A stretch of DNA of 64,000 nucleotides from Aureimonas sp. ME7 (GTDB lineage Bacteria; Pseudomonadota; Alphaproteobacteria; Rhizobiales; Rhizobiaceae): positions 18,514 to 82,513 of the forward strand of contig NZ_CAJCKW010000013.1 in the NCBI RefSeq assembly GCF_903970965.1, in the 5' to 3' direction. Below are positions 33,178-42,959 of the stretch, one piece after another; the stretch's first letter is position 1, and the number at the start of each line of letters is the position of its first letter. The translations under genes and the position numbers were made by a program. Below the pieces are notes generated by a model, which saw nothing but the letters and a program-made list of their open reading frames with translations, did no database searches and was not told the origin of the DNA.

Positions 33178-35090
33178 GGGTCCAGGAGAAGGCGCGCCAC
33201 GGCAAAGGGCGGCAGCGTCAGCTCGGCGCCCATTGTCTCGGGCTCGGGCAGCGCGCCTTGGGACGCGGCATCGAACGAGGCCTCGTCCAGAAGCGTGACG
33301 GATCCAGACACGGCGGCGTCCAGGCGGACGGTGCGTGTGTTCGGGGTCAGGTTGGCCAGCCAGGCGACCGTTTCGCTGTTTGCGGTCCGTGCCGCCCATC
33401 CGTCGACCGCGCTTCGGTCGCTGGAATCGAGTGCCACGCGCTGGGTCCCGCCGGCGGCCGCTAGGGCCTGGGCGACGTGGAAGGCCGGCGTGACGCTTCC
33501 GTCGCCAAGAATCAACCCGCGCGCTCCGGCAAGGCTCGCGCCCGTCCACGCCTCCACGGCCGAGCCGGCCAGACGCGCGGCATAGCCCGTGAGCCAAGCC
33601 GCGCCGAACAGGCCCCGCGCGCGCGGATCGTCGTTCGCCATTGCGATGCGCCGCCCGTCCGGGTTCGCCATCGTGCGCGAGCCGTAGGGGTTCTGGCGCA
33701 TGCCGATCGTGGTCGGCCCGAGGCGGTAGGGCTTGGAGCCGATGAAACCTTGCGTCGAGCGAGTGATGAAGGGGATCGCCTCCAGCGTCTGCATCACCGA
33801 CAGGTCGTCGGCGGCGTGGACGATCGGGCAGGTCGCGTGGGTGACGAAGTCGAGATCCGCCAGCGGCACGCGCTTGCGGTTGAGCTCGGTGAAGTAGCTG
33901 AACATGCCCCCGCCGAGCGTCGCGCCCGGGAAGGCCTCGCGCGCGGCGCGGTAGACTTCCTCCAGCGGCGGACAGTCGGGCCAGCGGCTGCCGGGCGGCG
34001 TCGACTGCCGATCGACGGAAGGGCCGACGACGACGGTCTGCGGGGCAAGGCCCGAGGCGGCGATCAGCTTTGCTGCCGCCGCGATCTCCGTTGCGGGCGC
34101 TTCGCGGCCGGGCACGACGAGTTCGAGGCAGCGCTCGGCCTCGGGGGCGTGGCTCGCGATGCGCGCGAAGGCAGCGAGCGCCTCCGCCCCGTGGCCGGCG
34201 AGCGGATCGAAGTGGAACAGGAGGAACTGCGGCCGGAGTTCATCCAGCCGCGCGGTCGCCGCCAGCACCGCGTCCGCCTCGTCCGGCGCGACGGCGAGGC
34301 CGAAGCGGGGCATCGGGTGCTCCAGCGCCTCGCCGATGCGGATCGCGATCGGCGCGGTATCGTCCGCAGTGGCGGGCGTGAAACGCGTCTCGTCCAGTTC
34401 GACGCTGAGGGTCACCGACTGCCGGTCGGTGACGCCGGCGTCCATCCGGTAGGGCCAGGGGAGGGCGAGCGGGCGCACATAGGTCTTGTAGGACGCGTCC
34501 GACCAGGCGCGCTGGTCCTCCATCTCGAAGGCGTCCCCCTCCATCCGGCAACGCACGCGAAGGCCGGGCGCCGCCTCGTGCGCGATCTCTCGCATGTCCT
34601 GGAACGGCTGCCAGGGGGCGATAGCCTTCGGAAACTCCGCCTCCTCGACGCGCCCGTCGGTGTGGACGACGCTGGCCGGCGTGCCGGCGACGCCCTCGAT
34701 CGGGTGCAGGACGCAGAAGCCGCAGCGGTTGGTCTCGAAGGGGCGGTCGGGCAGCGCTTCCACGGCAAAGCGCAGCGTCCCGTCGGCGCGGCCCTCGATC
34801 GCGGCGGAGAAGGCGAGGCGGGCGCCATCCGGCGCTTGGCAGTCGGCCTCGTAGGAAACGCGGAAATTCTCCGCTGCTTCCTCGATGTGGAGGTTGCGGA
34901 TCGGCGGTGCATAGGTGCCCCAGTCGCGGTCGCGCACCACGTAGGAGATCGCCCGGATCACCTCGTGCCCGGCAAAGCGGATCGTCCGCAGGTTTCCCGA
35001 CACGAGCTCGACCGACAGGCGGCCGGCCGCAAGACGACGGACGGGGGCCGGTTCCTCGTTCGTGCCGGTGAGCTTGATCGGGTCGGCCAT
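33165..35090 (-). CDS. apnL: Probable D-apionolactonase (ApnL)
   Basis: 641 residues, cytoplasmic. No common catalytic motif is visible to me; identification rests on length and neighbourhood: a large beta-rich N-terminal domain (about 20-230, for example LRTIRFAGHEVIRAISYVVR and FETNRCGFCVLHPIEG), a central barrel-like region with conserved GTPASVVHTDGR and GGGMFSYFTELNRKRVP, THATCPIVHAADD, and a C-terminal beta-sandwich. ApnL, about this size, opens the lactone formed by D-apiose dehydrogenase to give D-apionate. ATG 35088-35090 lies two bases after the dehydrogenase stop, so it is the last gene of the long operon. Stop codon overlaps the convergent gntR end. Confidence 0.8.
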   Translation of the reverse strand: MADPIKLTGTNEEPAPVRRLAAGRLSVELVSGNLRTIRFAGHEVIRAISYVVRDRDWGTYAPPIRNLHIEEAAENFRVSYEADCQAPDGARLAFSAAIEGRADGTLRFAVEALPDRPFETNRCGFCVLHPIEGVAGTPASVVHTDGRVEEAEFPKAIAPWQPFQDMREIAHEAAPGLRVRCRMEGDAFEMEDQRAWSDASYKTYVRPLALPWPYRMDAGVTDRQSVTLSVELDETRFTPATADDTAPIAIRIGEALEHPMPRFGLAVAPDEADAVLAATARLDELRPQFLLFHFDPLAGHGAEALAAFARIASHAPEAERCLELVVPGREAPATEIAAAAKLIAASGLAPQTVVVGPSVDRQSTPPGSRWPDCPPLEEVYRAAREAFPGATLGGGMFSYFTELNRKRVPLADLDFVTHATCPIVHAADDLSVMQTLEAIPFITRSTQGFIGSKPYRLGPTTIGMRQNPYGSRTMANPDGRRIAMANDDPRARGLFGAAWLTGYAARLAGSAVEAWTGASLAGARGLILGDGSVTPAFHVAQALAAAGGTQRVALDSSDRSAVDGWAARTANSETVAWLANLTPNTRTVRLDAAVSGSVTLLDEASFDAASQGALPEPETMGAELTLPPFAVARLLLDPQVV

Positions 35091-35092
35091 CC

Positions 35093-36121
35093 TCAGACCT
35101 CCGACGTGTCCAGCGTGCGCCCGCTCGCCGCGCTGGCATAAGCTGCCTCGACGAGGGCGAGCGTCTTCAGGTTGTCGGCTCCCGAGGTCTGCGGCTCGGT
35201 GCCGGCGCGTAAGGCGTCCACCCAGTGCCGCTGAATCAGCGCGACGCTCTCCTGGATGTTGTGCCAGGGGCGCGAGGCCCAGGCGAGGAGCGGGGGGGAC
35301 ACGTCCTCGTGCCGCGTGCCGGCGGGCGTCGTGACGGAAAGGCGGTAGTCTTCACCCAGGCGGATCGAGCCTTGCGAGCCGTCGATCTCCACCAGCGTCT
35401 GGGGAAAGCGCTCGGTCTCGAGCCGCGTCGCGTAGGAACAGTCGACGACCGACGAGAAGCCCGCCTCGTGGTCGAGGAGCATGGTGGCGACGTCCTCGCC
35501 GCGAATCTTGGGGTTCACGCGCTTCGTGCGCGCCGTGATGGCCCGGACGTCGCCGAACAGGAAGCGGGCGATGTCGAGCGAGTGGATGCCGAGATCCTCG
35601 ATGATGAAGCGTGTCCCCTCGGCTAGATACGGCTGGCCGGCATAGACGTCGAAGGCGGAGCGGAACGACACGCGGCCGAAGAACGGGGTTCCGATCTCGC
35701 CCGTGTCGAGCGCCCGGCGCACCGCCTGGATCGGCGACTGCCAGCGGAAGTTCTCGTGCACCATCAGGGGCACGCCCGCCTTGTCGCAGGCTTCCACCAT
35801 GGCACGCGCGTCCGTCATCGTCGGCGCGAAGGGCTTCTGGCAGATCACGGGTATCTTGAGCGAGGCGGCGAGTTCCACCAGCGGCCGGTGGCTCGGCGCG
35901 GTGGTGGCGATGTCGACGAAGTCGGGGCGCACCTCGCGCAGCATCGTCTCGGCATCGGCGTAGCGTTTTTCGATGCCGAACCGGTCCCCCATCTCGGCGA
36001 GGCGCGCGGGGTCGCGGTCGCAGATCGCCGCGATCGAGACGCCCGATATGTCGGCCCAGGCATGCATCTGGTTGACGGCGAAGAAGCCGCATCCGATCAG
36101 GGCGCCACGCAATTCGCTCAT
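35093..36121 (-). CDS. apsD: Gfo/Idh/MocA oxidoreductase, probable D-apiose dehydrogenase (ApsD)
   Basis: 342 residues. Rossmann domain with LIGCGFFAVNQMHAW at the start, the family's strand-and-Lys motif CQKPFAPTMTDA around residue 95 (in most members EKP), and the C-terminal sheet with ENFRWQSPIQAVRRAL and IIEDLGIHSLDIARFLFGDV, the latter holding the catalytic Asp/His. It should oxidise an aldose to the lactone with NAD(P)+. Its position directly upstream of the lactonase gene fits D-apiose dehydrogenase. Seventy-five bases with a GC-rich hairpin separate it from the preceding oxidoisomerase gene. Confidence 0.88.
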   Translation of the reverse strand: MSELRGALIGCGFFAVNQMHAWADISGVSIAAICDRDPARLAEMGDRFGIEKRYADAETMLREVRPDFVDIATTAPSHRPLVELAASLKIPVICQKPFAPTMTDARAMVEACDKAGVPLMVHENFRWQSPIQAVRRALDTGEIGTPFFGRVSFRSAFDVYAGQPYLAEGTRFIIEDLGIHSLDIARFLFGDVRAITARTKRVNPKIRGEDVATMLLDHEAGFSSVVDCSYATRLETERFPQTLVEIDGSQGSIRLGEDYRLSVTTPAGTRHEDVSPPLLAWASRPWHNIQESVALIQRHWVDALRAGTEPQTSGADNLKTLALVEAAYASAASGRTLDTSEV

Positions 36122-36147
36122 GGGGTTCGGCTCCGAAAACGGGAAAG

Positions 36148-36175
36148 GGCCGCCCCGCGCAAGGGCGGGACGGCC
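36148..36175 (-). terminator. GC-rich interrupted hairpin between the oxidoisomerase and dehydrogenase genes
   Basis: Read leftwards, CGGCC and GGCCG arms with inner CCGC/GCGG pairing are followed by CTTTCCCGTTTTC. It lies inside the operon and could lower expression of the two distal genes. Imperfect stem, so low confidence. Confidence 0.4.
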
Positions 36176-36196
36176 GTCATGGGGATACTGAAGCGA

Positions 36197-37024
36197 TCAG
36201 GTGATGCGCTGGATCGAGGCGGCGAGCTCGTCGGCCTCGAAGACGCGCTTCCAGTCGTCGCGCATCAGCATCGGCTTGCCGAACTCGATCGCCTTGTTGC
36301 AGGCGTCGGAGAAGACGCCCGGCGTTTCCTCGAAGATCACGGCGCCCAAGACGTTCATGTGGCCGAGCAGGAAGTCGCGCGCGGCTTCCTTGGGCACGCC
36401 GCGACGCACCACCTCGTCCATCGCCTCGCGCATGACGACGAGAAGGCTAGCGCAGACGGTTTCCGACAGGCCGGGCTCGAGCAGCGCCATCTGCTCGACG
36501 GTGACGCGGTGTGAGCGCATCACCGGCGCCCAGATCACCTTGGCGACCTCTTCGCCGAGCGCATAGTGCTCCTCGGGACCCTGCATCAGGGCGGAGGTGA
36601 TGTGCTGCTTGGCCGCGATGCCGCCGAAGAAGTCGCGCTTGGCGGCCGGGTCGGTCTCGTCGTTGAAGATCGGCGGATGGCAGGGATGGGTGACGAAGTA
36701 GGTGAGATCCGAGCGGTCCGGCAGGTGGCCGGCAAACGGCGCGGCGGCATCCAGGACGACGACGATCGTGCCGGGCTTGAGCTGAGCCTCGATGCCCGCC
36801 GCCACCTTGCCGATGGCGGTGTCGGGCACGGCGAGGATCACCACTTCGGCGCCCTCGAGCGCCTGATCCTGGGGCACGCAGTCGAAGCCGAGGCCCGACT
36901 TCAGGCGCTCGCGGCCGGCCTCGGACAGCTCGACGTGGCGCACGTCGAAGCGCGATCCCTTGAAGTTGCTGGCGAGCCGGTAGCCCATCTTGCCGCCGGC
37001 GCCGAAGAGCGCGATCGATGTCAT
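36197..37024 (-). CDS. apnO: Rossmann-fold dehydrogenase, probable D-apionate oxidoisomerase (ApnO)
   Basis: 275 residues from ATG 37022-37024 with AAAGGAC upstream. N-terminal dinucleotide-binding motif ALFGAGGKMGYRLASNF, then VVILAVPDTAIGKVAAGI and THPCHPPIFNDE, followed by a helical domain (GPEEHYALGEEVAKVIWAPVMRSHRVTVEQMALLEPGLSE is the conserved core, residues about 165-205). ApnO enzymes of this family oxidise D-apionate with carbon-skeleton migration to 3-oxo-isoapionate. The gene sits between the ABC permease gene and the dehydrogenase gene, completing the path from apiose to the kinase substrate. Confidence 0.85.
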   Translation of the reverse strand: MTSIALFGAGGKMGYRLASNFKGSRFDVRHVELSEAGRERLKSGLGFDCVPQDQALEGAEVVILAVPDTAIGKVAAGIEAQLKPGTIVVVLDAAAPFAGHLPDRSDLTYFVTHPCHPPIFNDETDPAAKRDFFGGIAAKQHITSALMQGPEEHYALGEEVAKVIWAPVMRSHRVTVEQMALLEPGLSETVCASLLVVMREAMDEVVRRGVPKEAARDFLLGHMNVLGAVIFEETPGVFSDACNKAIEFGKPMLMRDDWKRVFEADELAASIQRIT

Positions 37025-37050
37025 GGGAGGTCCTTTCGGGGTGTTGGCGT

Positions 37051-38118
37051 TCAGCGGCCGAGGGCCGCCTGGCGCTGGAGAGCGATGCGCTGCTGAAGGC
37101 GCTGCTGGAACTGGTCGACCACCACGGCCGCGATGATCACGAGGCCCTTGATGACGGTCTGCCAGAAGGAGGAGACGCCCATCATCACGAGGCCGTCCGA
37201 CAGGATGCCGATCACGAAGGCGCCGACGATCGTGCCCCCGATCCGGCCCCGGCCGCCCGACATCGACGTGCCGCCGAGAACGGCTGCCGCGATGGCGTTG
37301 AGCTCGAAGGTCTCGCCGGTCGCCGGATGCGAGGCGACGAGCTGCGACGACACGATGAGGCCGACGATCGCCGCACAGAAGCCGGAGAACATGTAGACGA
37401 ACATCTTCGTCCGGTTGACGCGAAGACCCGACAGGGCGGCCGCGCGCTCGTTGCCGCCGACCGCGTAGATCGAGCGGCCGAGCGGCGTGCGCGCCGCGAG
37501 ATAGGCCGCGCCGAGGCCGACGATGACGAGGATCCAGATCGACACGGGAACGCCGATCACCGAGCCCGCCCCGATCCAGGGGAAGCTTTGCGTTCCCCAT
37601 TCGGCCGAGCCGCGAAGGTTCGGGAAGGTCGCCCCGCCCGACGACAGGAGCGCGAGGCCGCGCGCCACGTAGAGCGTGCCGAGCGTGGCGATGAAGGGCG
37701 CGACGTTGAGGCGCGTGATCAGGAGCCCGTTGACGACGCCGACGAGAACGCCGACGGCGAGCGTGATGAGGACGATCTCGGCCGTGTTGAAGAACACGGT
37801 GTAGCCGAGAAGGTCGATCGCCACGCCGTTGAGGACGAGATAGCCCGCCACCATGCCGGTGAGGCCGACGATGGAGCCGACCGACAGGTCGATGCCGCCG
37901 GTGATGATGACGAAGGTCATGCCGATCGCCAGGAACGCGTTCAGCGCCACGTGCTCGGACATGATGATGAGGTTCGCCGTCGACAGGAAGTTCGGCGCGG
38001 CGAAGGAGAAGAACGCCACCACCGCGATCAGGGCGATGAAGGTGCGCGCCTTGAGGAGGAGAAGCGTCAGCGAAACGTCGGAACCGGCGCTGGGGCTCGC
38101 GGACTGGGTGGCGGTCAT
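37051..38118 (-). CDS. Ribose-type sugar ABC transporter permease
   Basis: 355 residues with about ten membrane helices. Contains the BPD_transp_2 family landmarks ITGGIDLSVGSIVGLTGMVA and the coupling-helix region AVGGNERAAALSGLRVNRTK, with VLGGTSMSGGRGRIGGT near the end. Start ATG overlaps the ATPase stop as ATGA at 38115-38118. It forms the homodimeric membrane channel of the importer. In this operon it most likely takes up D-apiose. Confidence 0.95.
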   Translation of the reverse strand: MTATQSASPSAGSDVSLTLLLLKARTFIALIAVVAFFSFAAPNFLSTANLIIMSEHVALNAFLAIGMTFVIITGGIDLSVGSIVGLTGMVAGYLVLNGVAIDLLGYTVFFNTAEIVLITLAVGVLVGVVNGLLITRLNVAPFIATLGTLYVARGLALLSSGGATFPNLRGSAEWGTQSFPWIGAGSVIGVPVSIWILVIVGLGAAYLAARTPLGRSIYAVGGNERAAALSGLRVNRTKMFVYMFSGFCAAIVGLIVSSQLVASHPATGETFELNAIAAAVLGGTSMSGGRGRIGGTIVGAFVIGILSDGLVMMGVSSFWQTVIKGLVIIAAVVVDQFQQRLQQRIALQRQAALGR

Positions 38119-39665
38119 CGGCTGAGCTCCGAAGCGGTGGAGGGGGCGGTCGGGCGGATGTGGCCGGCGGCAGACAGGGCGACGATCTCGGGTTCGTCGG
38201 TCTCGGCGCGCAGCCGCTCGCCGGTGACGCGCCCGTTGGACATGACGACGATGCGGTCCGACAGCTCCATCACCTCCTCGAGGTCGGAGGTGACGAAGAG
38301 GATGCCGAGCCCTTGCGCGGCCAGTTCGCGCATGACGCGGAACACCTCGGCTTTGGCGCCGATGTCGATGCCCCGGCTCGGCTCGTCCATCAGAAGCACC
38401 TTCGGCCCCGTCATCAGCGCCTTGCCGATGACGATCTTCTGCTGGTTGCCGCCCGACAGCGACGACACCGGGTTGTCGATCCCCGCGACCTTGACCGCGA
38501 GGCGCTTGACGTAGTCGCGCACCGACGCCCGTTCGGCACCCACGTCGAGATGGAAGAGCTTCGTGAAGGACGAAAGGCTCGACATCGTCATATTCTCGGC
38601 GACCGAGAGGATCTGCACGAGGCCTTCGGCCTTCCGGTCCTCCGGGATCAGCGCGATGCCGCGCTTGATGCGGCCATGGATCGAGCGGTCGGTGAGTTCC
38701 TGACCGGCGAGCGTGACGCGGCCCGTGGCACCGTCCGCCCGGCCCATGATGCAGTCGAAGAGCTCGGTGCGCCCGGCGCCCATCAACCCGTAGATGCCGA
38801 CGATCTCGCCCGCCTTGAGCGTCAGAGACACGTGGTCCACCGTGAAGCCGCCGCCTTTGCGCGGCAGCGTCATGTCCTCGACGGAGAGGATTTCCGGCCC
38901 GTAGTCGTGATGCAGCGTCTTGGCGAAGTCCTTGGACGAGGAGCCGATCATGGCGCGCACGATCCAGGGCACGTCGACATCGGCCATGCCTTGAGCGCCG
39001 GTGATGCGCCCGTCGCGAAGCACCGTGATGTAGTCGCCGATGCGCACCAGCTCTTCCAGGCGGTGCGAGATGTAGACGATCGCGACCCCTTGCGCCTTCA
39101 GCTCGCGAATCACGCCGAACAGGATCTCGACTTCGGTGGCCGAAAGCGCGGAGGTCGGCTCGTCGAGGATCAGGATGCGCGCGTCCTGCGCCAAGGCCTT
39201 GGCGATCTCGACGATCTGCTGCTCGCCGATGCGAAGGTCCCCGACCGGCGTATCGGGCGCGTTGGCGTGTTCGAGACGCTTGAGAAGCGCGCGCGCCGAC
39301 GTGTTCTGCGCCTTGGCGTCGATGTCGACGAAGCCGCGCGTCTTTTCCCGGCCGATGAAGATGTTCTCGGCGATCGTCATGTTCGGGAAGAGGTTGAGCT
39401 CCTGGAAGACGATGCCGATGCCGTGCTTCGAGGCCGTCGCCGTGTCGGGCAGCGACACCGGCTGACCGTCGAGGATGACCTCGCCCGTGGTCGGCTGCTC
39501 GACGCCGGCGATGATCTTCATCAACGTGGACTTGCCGGCCCCGTTCTCGCCGACAAGGACGTTGACGGCGCCTTTGCGCACGTCGAAGTCGACGCCCTTG
39601 AGCGCCTGCGTGCCCGGATAGACCTTGGTCGCGTTGCGGACGCTGAGGACGATCTCGTGGCTCAA
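38115..39665 (-). CDS. Ribose-type sugar ABC transporter ATP-binding protein (two ATPase domains)
   Basis: 516 residues. Two nucleotide-binding domains in tandem: Walker A GENGAGKST near residue 40, signature IGEQQIVEIAKALAQ and Walker B ILILDEPTSAL in the first; the second has the degenerate Walker region GLMGAGRTEL, LSGGNQQKIVIGKAL and VLLMDEPSRGIDIGA. That asymmetry is normal for RbsA/MglA proteins. Start is TTG 39663-39665: it overlaps the preceding TGA as TTGA and has GGGAG seven bases upstream, whereas no ATG or GTG fits. Energises the adjacent permease. Confidence 0.94.
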   Translation of the reverse strand: MSHEIVLSVRNATKVYPGTQALKGVDFDVRKGAVNVLVGENGAGKSTLMKIIAGVEQPTTGEVILDGQPVSLPDTATASKHGIGIVFQELNLFPNMTIAENIFIGREKTRGFVDIDAKAQNTSARALLKRLEHANAPDTPVGDLRIGEQQIVEIAKALAQDARILILDEPTSALSATEVEILFGVIRELKAQGVAIVYISHRLEELVRIGDYITVLRDGRITGAQGMADVDVPWIVRAMIGSSSKDFAKTLHHDYGPEILSVEDMTLPRKGGGFTVDHVSLTLKAGEIVGIYGLMGAGRTELFDCIMGRADGATGRVTLAGQELTDRSIHGRIKRGIALIPEDRKAEGLVQILSVAENMTMSSLSSFTKLFHLDVGAERASVRDYVKRLAVKVAGIDNPVSSLSGGNQQKIVIGKALMTGPKVLLMDEPSRGIDIGAKAEVFRVMRELAAQGLGILFVTSDLEEVMELSDRIVVMSNGRVTGERLRAETDEPEIVALSAAGHIRPTAPSTASELSR

Positions 39666-40303
39666 CTGCCCGCTCCCAGCTTCACGGAAACCGGCGTCAC
39701 CAGGACCTTGTCGGACGCGCCGCGAAGGGTGAAGACGCCGACGACCTCGACGGGCGAGCCGACGAGCTTGTCGCGCGGCAAGTCCTTCAGCGCCCGCTCG
39801 AAGGCCTGCGTGTTGAAGGCCTTGGCGACTTCGGCATATTCGATCTGGTTGGCATAGCTCGTGAACGAGACGAAGGGCAGGACGTCGCGGATCGAGGTGC
39901 CCTTGATCACGGGGCCGAGCTGCAACGTCGCGTCGCTCTTGCCGTCGCCGTCCGTGTCCACCTCGGCGGTGGCCGCGCGCGACTGGGTGTTGGCCTCGAC
40001 GATCGTGCCGGTCACCACGACGGGGAAGTTCCAGGGCGCGCCTTCGGGCACCTCGCGGTAGCCGAAGGTCTTGCCGGCCGCATCGAGCCCGCCGGCAACC
40101 GCGGCCTTGATCTCGGCGAGGGGCTTGGCCTTCTGCGTGAAGTAGGGAAGCACTTCCCCATCCCAGCGTCCGGCGATGTCGGAGCCGGCGGCGGGCTTGG
40201 CGGATGCCTGCGCCCGCGCGGCGAGCTCGGCGGTTTCCACAAACTTGCAGCCGGAAAGGGCGCTGGCGGCGCAAAGCACGGCGAACATCAGAATACGGGT
40301 CAT
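39662..40303 (-). CDS. DUF2291 lipoprotein of the sugar ABC operon
   Basis: 213 residues from ATG 40301-40303. Lipoprotein signal with lipobox LSGC (Cys19). The body matches DUF2291 proteins: DIAGRWDGEVLPYFTQKAKP, VVVTGTIVEANTQSRAATAEVDTDGDG and LPFVSFTSYANQIEYAEVAKAFN. These occur almost only within ribose-type ABC operons of proteobacteria, between binding-protein and ATPase genes; their role in uptake is unknown. The TDGDG stretch might bind calcium. Stop overlaps the ATPase TTG start. Confidence 0.88.
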   Translation of the reverse strand: MTRILMFAVLCAASALSGCKFVETAELAARAQASAKPAAGSDIAGRWDGEVLPYFTQKAKPLAEIKAAVAGGLDAAGKTFGYREVPEGAPWNFPVVVTGTIVEANTQSRAATAEVDTDGDGKSDATLQLGPVIKGTSIRDVLPFVSFTSYANQIEYAEVAKAFNTQAFERALKDLPRDKLVGSPVEVVGVFTLRGASDKVLVTPVSVKLGAGS

Positions 40304-40373
40304 CGCAGCCTCGAAAAACGGCGCGGAACTTCGGCCTCGGGCGCCGGACGGGCGGCTTGGCCGGAACGGGAAA

Positions 40374-40396
40374 GGGCGGCGCTCGTCGCGCCGCCC
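40374..40396 (-). terminator. 9-bp hairpin after the sugar-binding protein gene
   Basis: GGGCGGCGC (40374-40382) pairs with GCGCCGCCC (40388-40396); leftwards it is followed by TTTCCCGTT. Placed between the binding-protein stop and the lipoprotein gene, it is a typical partial terminator or 3'-end protector that raises binding-protein yield. Confidence 0.65.
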
Positions 40397-40413
40397 GTAT
40401 CGAATGGTTCGGA

Positions 40414-41394
<981 letters not shown>

Positions 41395-41446
41395 TCAGCG
41401 CCTGCCCGAACTCCCGTCGGGCAACCCACGTCACGATCCGGAAGGA

Positions 41447-41496
41447 GACCTTGCACGCCCGGTGAACCTCGTCAACTGGTATGACGAGTTAACCGG
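41447..41496 (-). promoter_or_regulatory. Putative GntR operator and promoter of the sugar ABC operon
   Basis: CTGGTA (41476-41481) and TAACCGG (41490-41496) are arms of an imperfect 21-base dyad that shares 14 of 21 positions with the dyad at 32379-32399. On the reverse strand TTGACG (41470-41475) abuts it and could be the -35 element; the -10 position holds the weak AAGGTC. An independent perfect dyad CTCGTCA/TGACGAG (41468-41488) overlaps it. Confidence 0.55.
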
Positions 41497-41509
41497 TGGA
41501 TACGGGGCG

Positions 41510-41722
41510 TCAGGAACCGTCCAGGGTGAAGCCGATCTTGAGCGTCACCTGGTAGTGGCCGACCTTGCCGTTCTCGACATGGCCGCGCGTTTCGACGACT
41601 TCGAACCAGCGCACCTTGTGCAGCGATGCGGCGGCATCCGCGAGCGCGTTCTCGATGGCCTTTTCGATCGAATCCGGTGACGATCCGACGATCTCGATCA
41701 GCTTGTAGGTATGCTCCGACAT
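41510..41722 (-). CDS. Dodecin
   Basis: 70 residues, the normal dodecin size: SEHTYKLIEIVGSSPDSIEKAI, then LHKVRWFEVVETRGHVENGKVGHYQVTLKIGF, where the Trp stacks on flavin and the GKVGHYQVTLK strand is strictly conserved. Dodecins are hollow dodecamers that store flavins or coenzyme A and protect the cell from free flavin. ATG 41720-41722 has GAGGA upstream. Stand-alone gene between the sugar and metal transporters; the riboflavin gene ribB is 9 kb away. Confidence 0.95.
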   Translation of the reverse strand: MSEHTYKLIEIVGSSPDSIEKAIENALADAAASLHKVRWFEVVETRGHVENGKVGHYQVTLKIGFTLDGS

Positions 41723-42062
41723 GCGTGTCCTCGTGTTGGCGATAGGGGGCCGCAGCCGAGACTGGGCGCTTCGGCACGCCCTTTGCTCGGATGCTTTCGA
41801 CCGACATACCGGTAGCTAACGCACCGCTTCGATGAGTGAAGTATGAGATGGCCAATATGTCTACTACATAAGTATACATATTACCTTGGGTTTGAAATTC
41901 TCACACGACCTCCGACCAGCGAAAGCGTGGTCAACGATCAAGGGTCGCCTTTTCTCCCGTCCTTCTGCGCCATCCCAGCCCGCGACAATTTCCATTCGCA
42001 TCTTGCAAACCGTTCGCAAGTGCATAATTCTCGCAACTGCAAATCAGTTTCAGGAGAAACTT
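41723..42062. other. Intergenic region between dodecin and the metal transporter operon
   Basis: About 340 bases with an AT-rich core (41840-41900) and, next to the transporter start, Fur-family-like boxes. No gene was found; an in-frame upstream extension of the binding protein to 41886 lacks a ribosome site and would bury the signal peptide. Confidence 0.55.
42004..42036 (+). promoter_or_regulatory. Tandem Mur/Fur-like boxes upstream of the sit operon
   Basis: Two 16-base units, each TGCA...CGCAA, occupy 42004-42019 and 42021-42036. The first reads TGCAAA-CCG-TTCGCA, a near-perfect inverted repeat of the form used by the alphaproteobacterial manganese regulator Mur (a Fur homologue); the second is weaker. 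They lie 27-59 bases before the GTG start. Confidence 0.55.
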
Positions 42063-42959
42063 GTGCGGTTCAGGCGTCTATCCCTCCTCCCCTTGCTTGC
42101 GATGATCGGGGTGGTTGCCGCCTCTCCCGCCTGGGCCGCCGAGAAGCTCAAGGTCGCCACCACCTTCACGGTGCTGGCCGATATGGCGCGCAACGTGGCC
42201 GGCGATGCCGCCGAGGTCGTCTCCGTCACCAAGCCGGGCGCCGAGATCCACAACTACCAGCCGACCCCGCGCGATCTCTTGTCGATCCGGGACGCCGATC
42301 TCGTCCTGTGGAACGGGCTCGGGCTCGAGCTCTGGTTCGAGCGCTTCTTCGCGCAACTGGGAGACAAGCCATCCGCCGTCCTGACGAAGGGTATCGAACC
42401 CATCCCGATCGGTGAGGGGCCCTACGAGGGCAAGCCAAATCCGCATGCCTGGATGTCGCCAAAGAACGCGCTCGTCTACGTCGACAACATCCGCGACGCC
42501 CTGAGCGCCCAGGATCCGGCCAATGCGGGAACCTACGCCGCCAATGCGGGCCGCTACAAGGGCGAGATCATGGCCTCCGTCGAGCCGCTGCGCGCGGCGC
42601 TCGCGAACCTTCCGGCTGACCATCGCTGGCTCGTCACCAGCGAGGGCGCTTTCAGCTACATGGCGCGCGACTTCGGCCTCAAGGAACTCTACCTTTGGCC
42701 GATCAACGCCGATGCGCAAGGAACGCCCCAGCAGGTCCGCCGCGTGATCGATACGGTGAAGGCCGACGCCATTCCGGTCGTGTTCTCCGAAAGCACCGTA
42801 TCGCCCGATCCGGCGATGCAAGTCGCCCGCGAGACCGGCGCGCGCTACGGCGGCGTTCTTTATGTCGATTCCTTGAGCGAGGAGGGCGGGCCGGTGCCGA
42901 CCTATCTCGACCTCCTGCGCGTGACGACGCAGACGATCGCCGCGGGGTTCGGGTCGTGA
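42063..42959 (+). CDS. sitA: Manganese/iron ABC transporter substrate-binding protein (SitA-like)
   Basis: 298 residues from GTG 42063 with AGGAG seven bases upstream. Signal peptide RLSLLPLLAMIGVVAASPAW ends at AWA/AEK. Cluster 9 metal-binding protein: metal ligands His in GAEIHNYQPTPRDL (about residue 66), His in PNPHAWMSPKNALVYV (about 131), the Glu in LVTSEGAFSYMARDFG (about 198) and Asp in VSPDPAM/ YVDSLSEEGGP (about 275). There is no His-rich loop, which argues for manganese or iron rather than zinc. First gene of sitABCD. Confidence 0.93.
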   Translation: MRFRRLSLLPLLAMIGVVAASPAWAAEKLKVATTFTVLADMARNVAGDAAEVVSVTKPGAEIHNYQPTPRDLLSIRDADLVLWNGLGLELWFERFFAQLGDKPSAVLTKGIEPIPIGEGPYEGKPNPHAWMSPKNALVYVDNIRDALSAQDPANAGTYAANAGRYKGEIMASVEPLRAALANLPADHRWLVTSEGAFSYMARDFGLKELYLWPINADAQGTPQQVRRVIDTVKADAIPVVFSESTVSPDPAMQVARETGARYGGVLYVDSLSEEGGPVPTYLDLLRVTTQTIAAGFGS

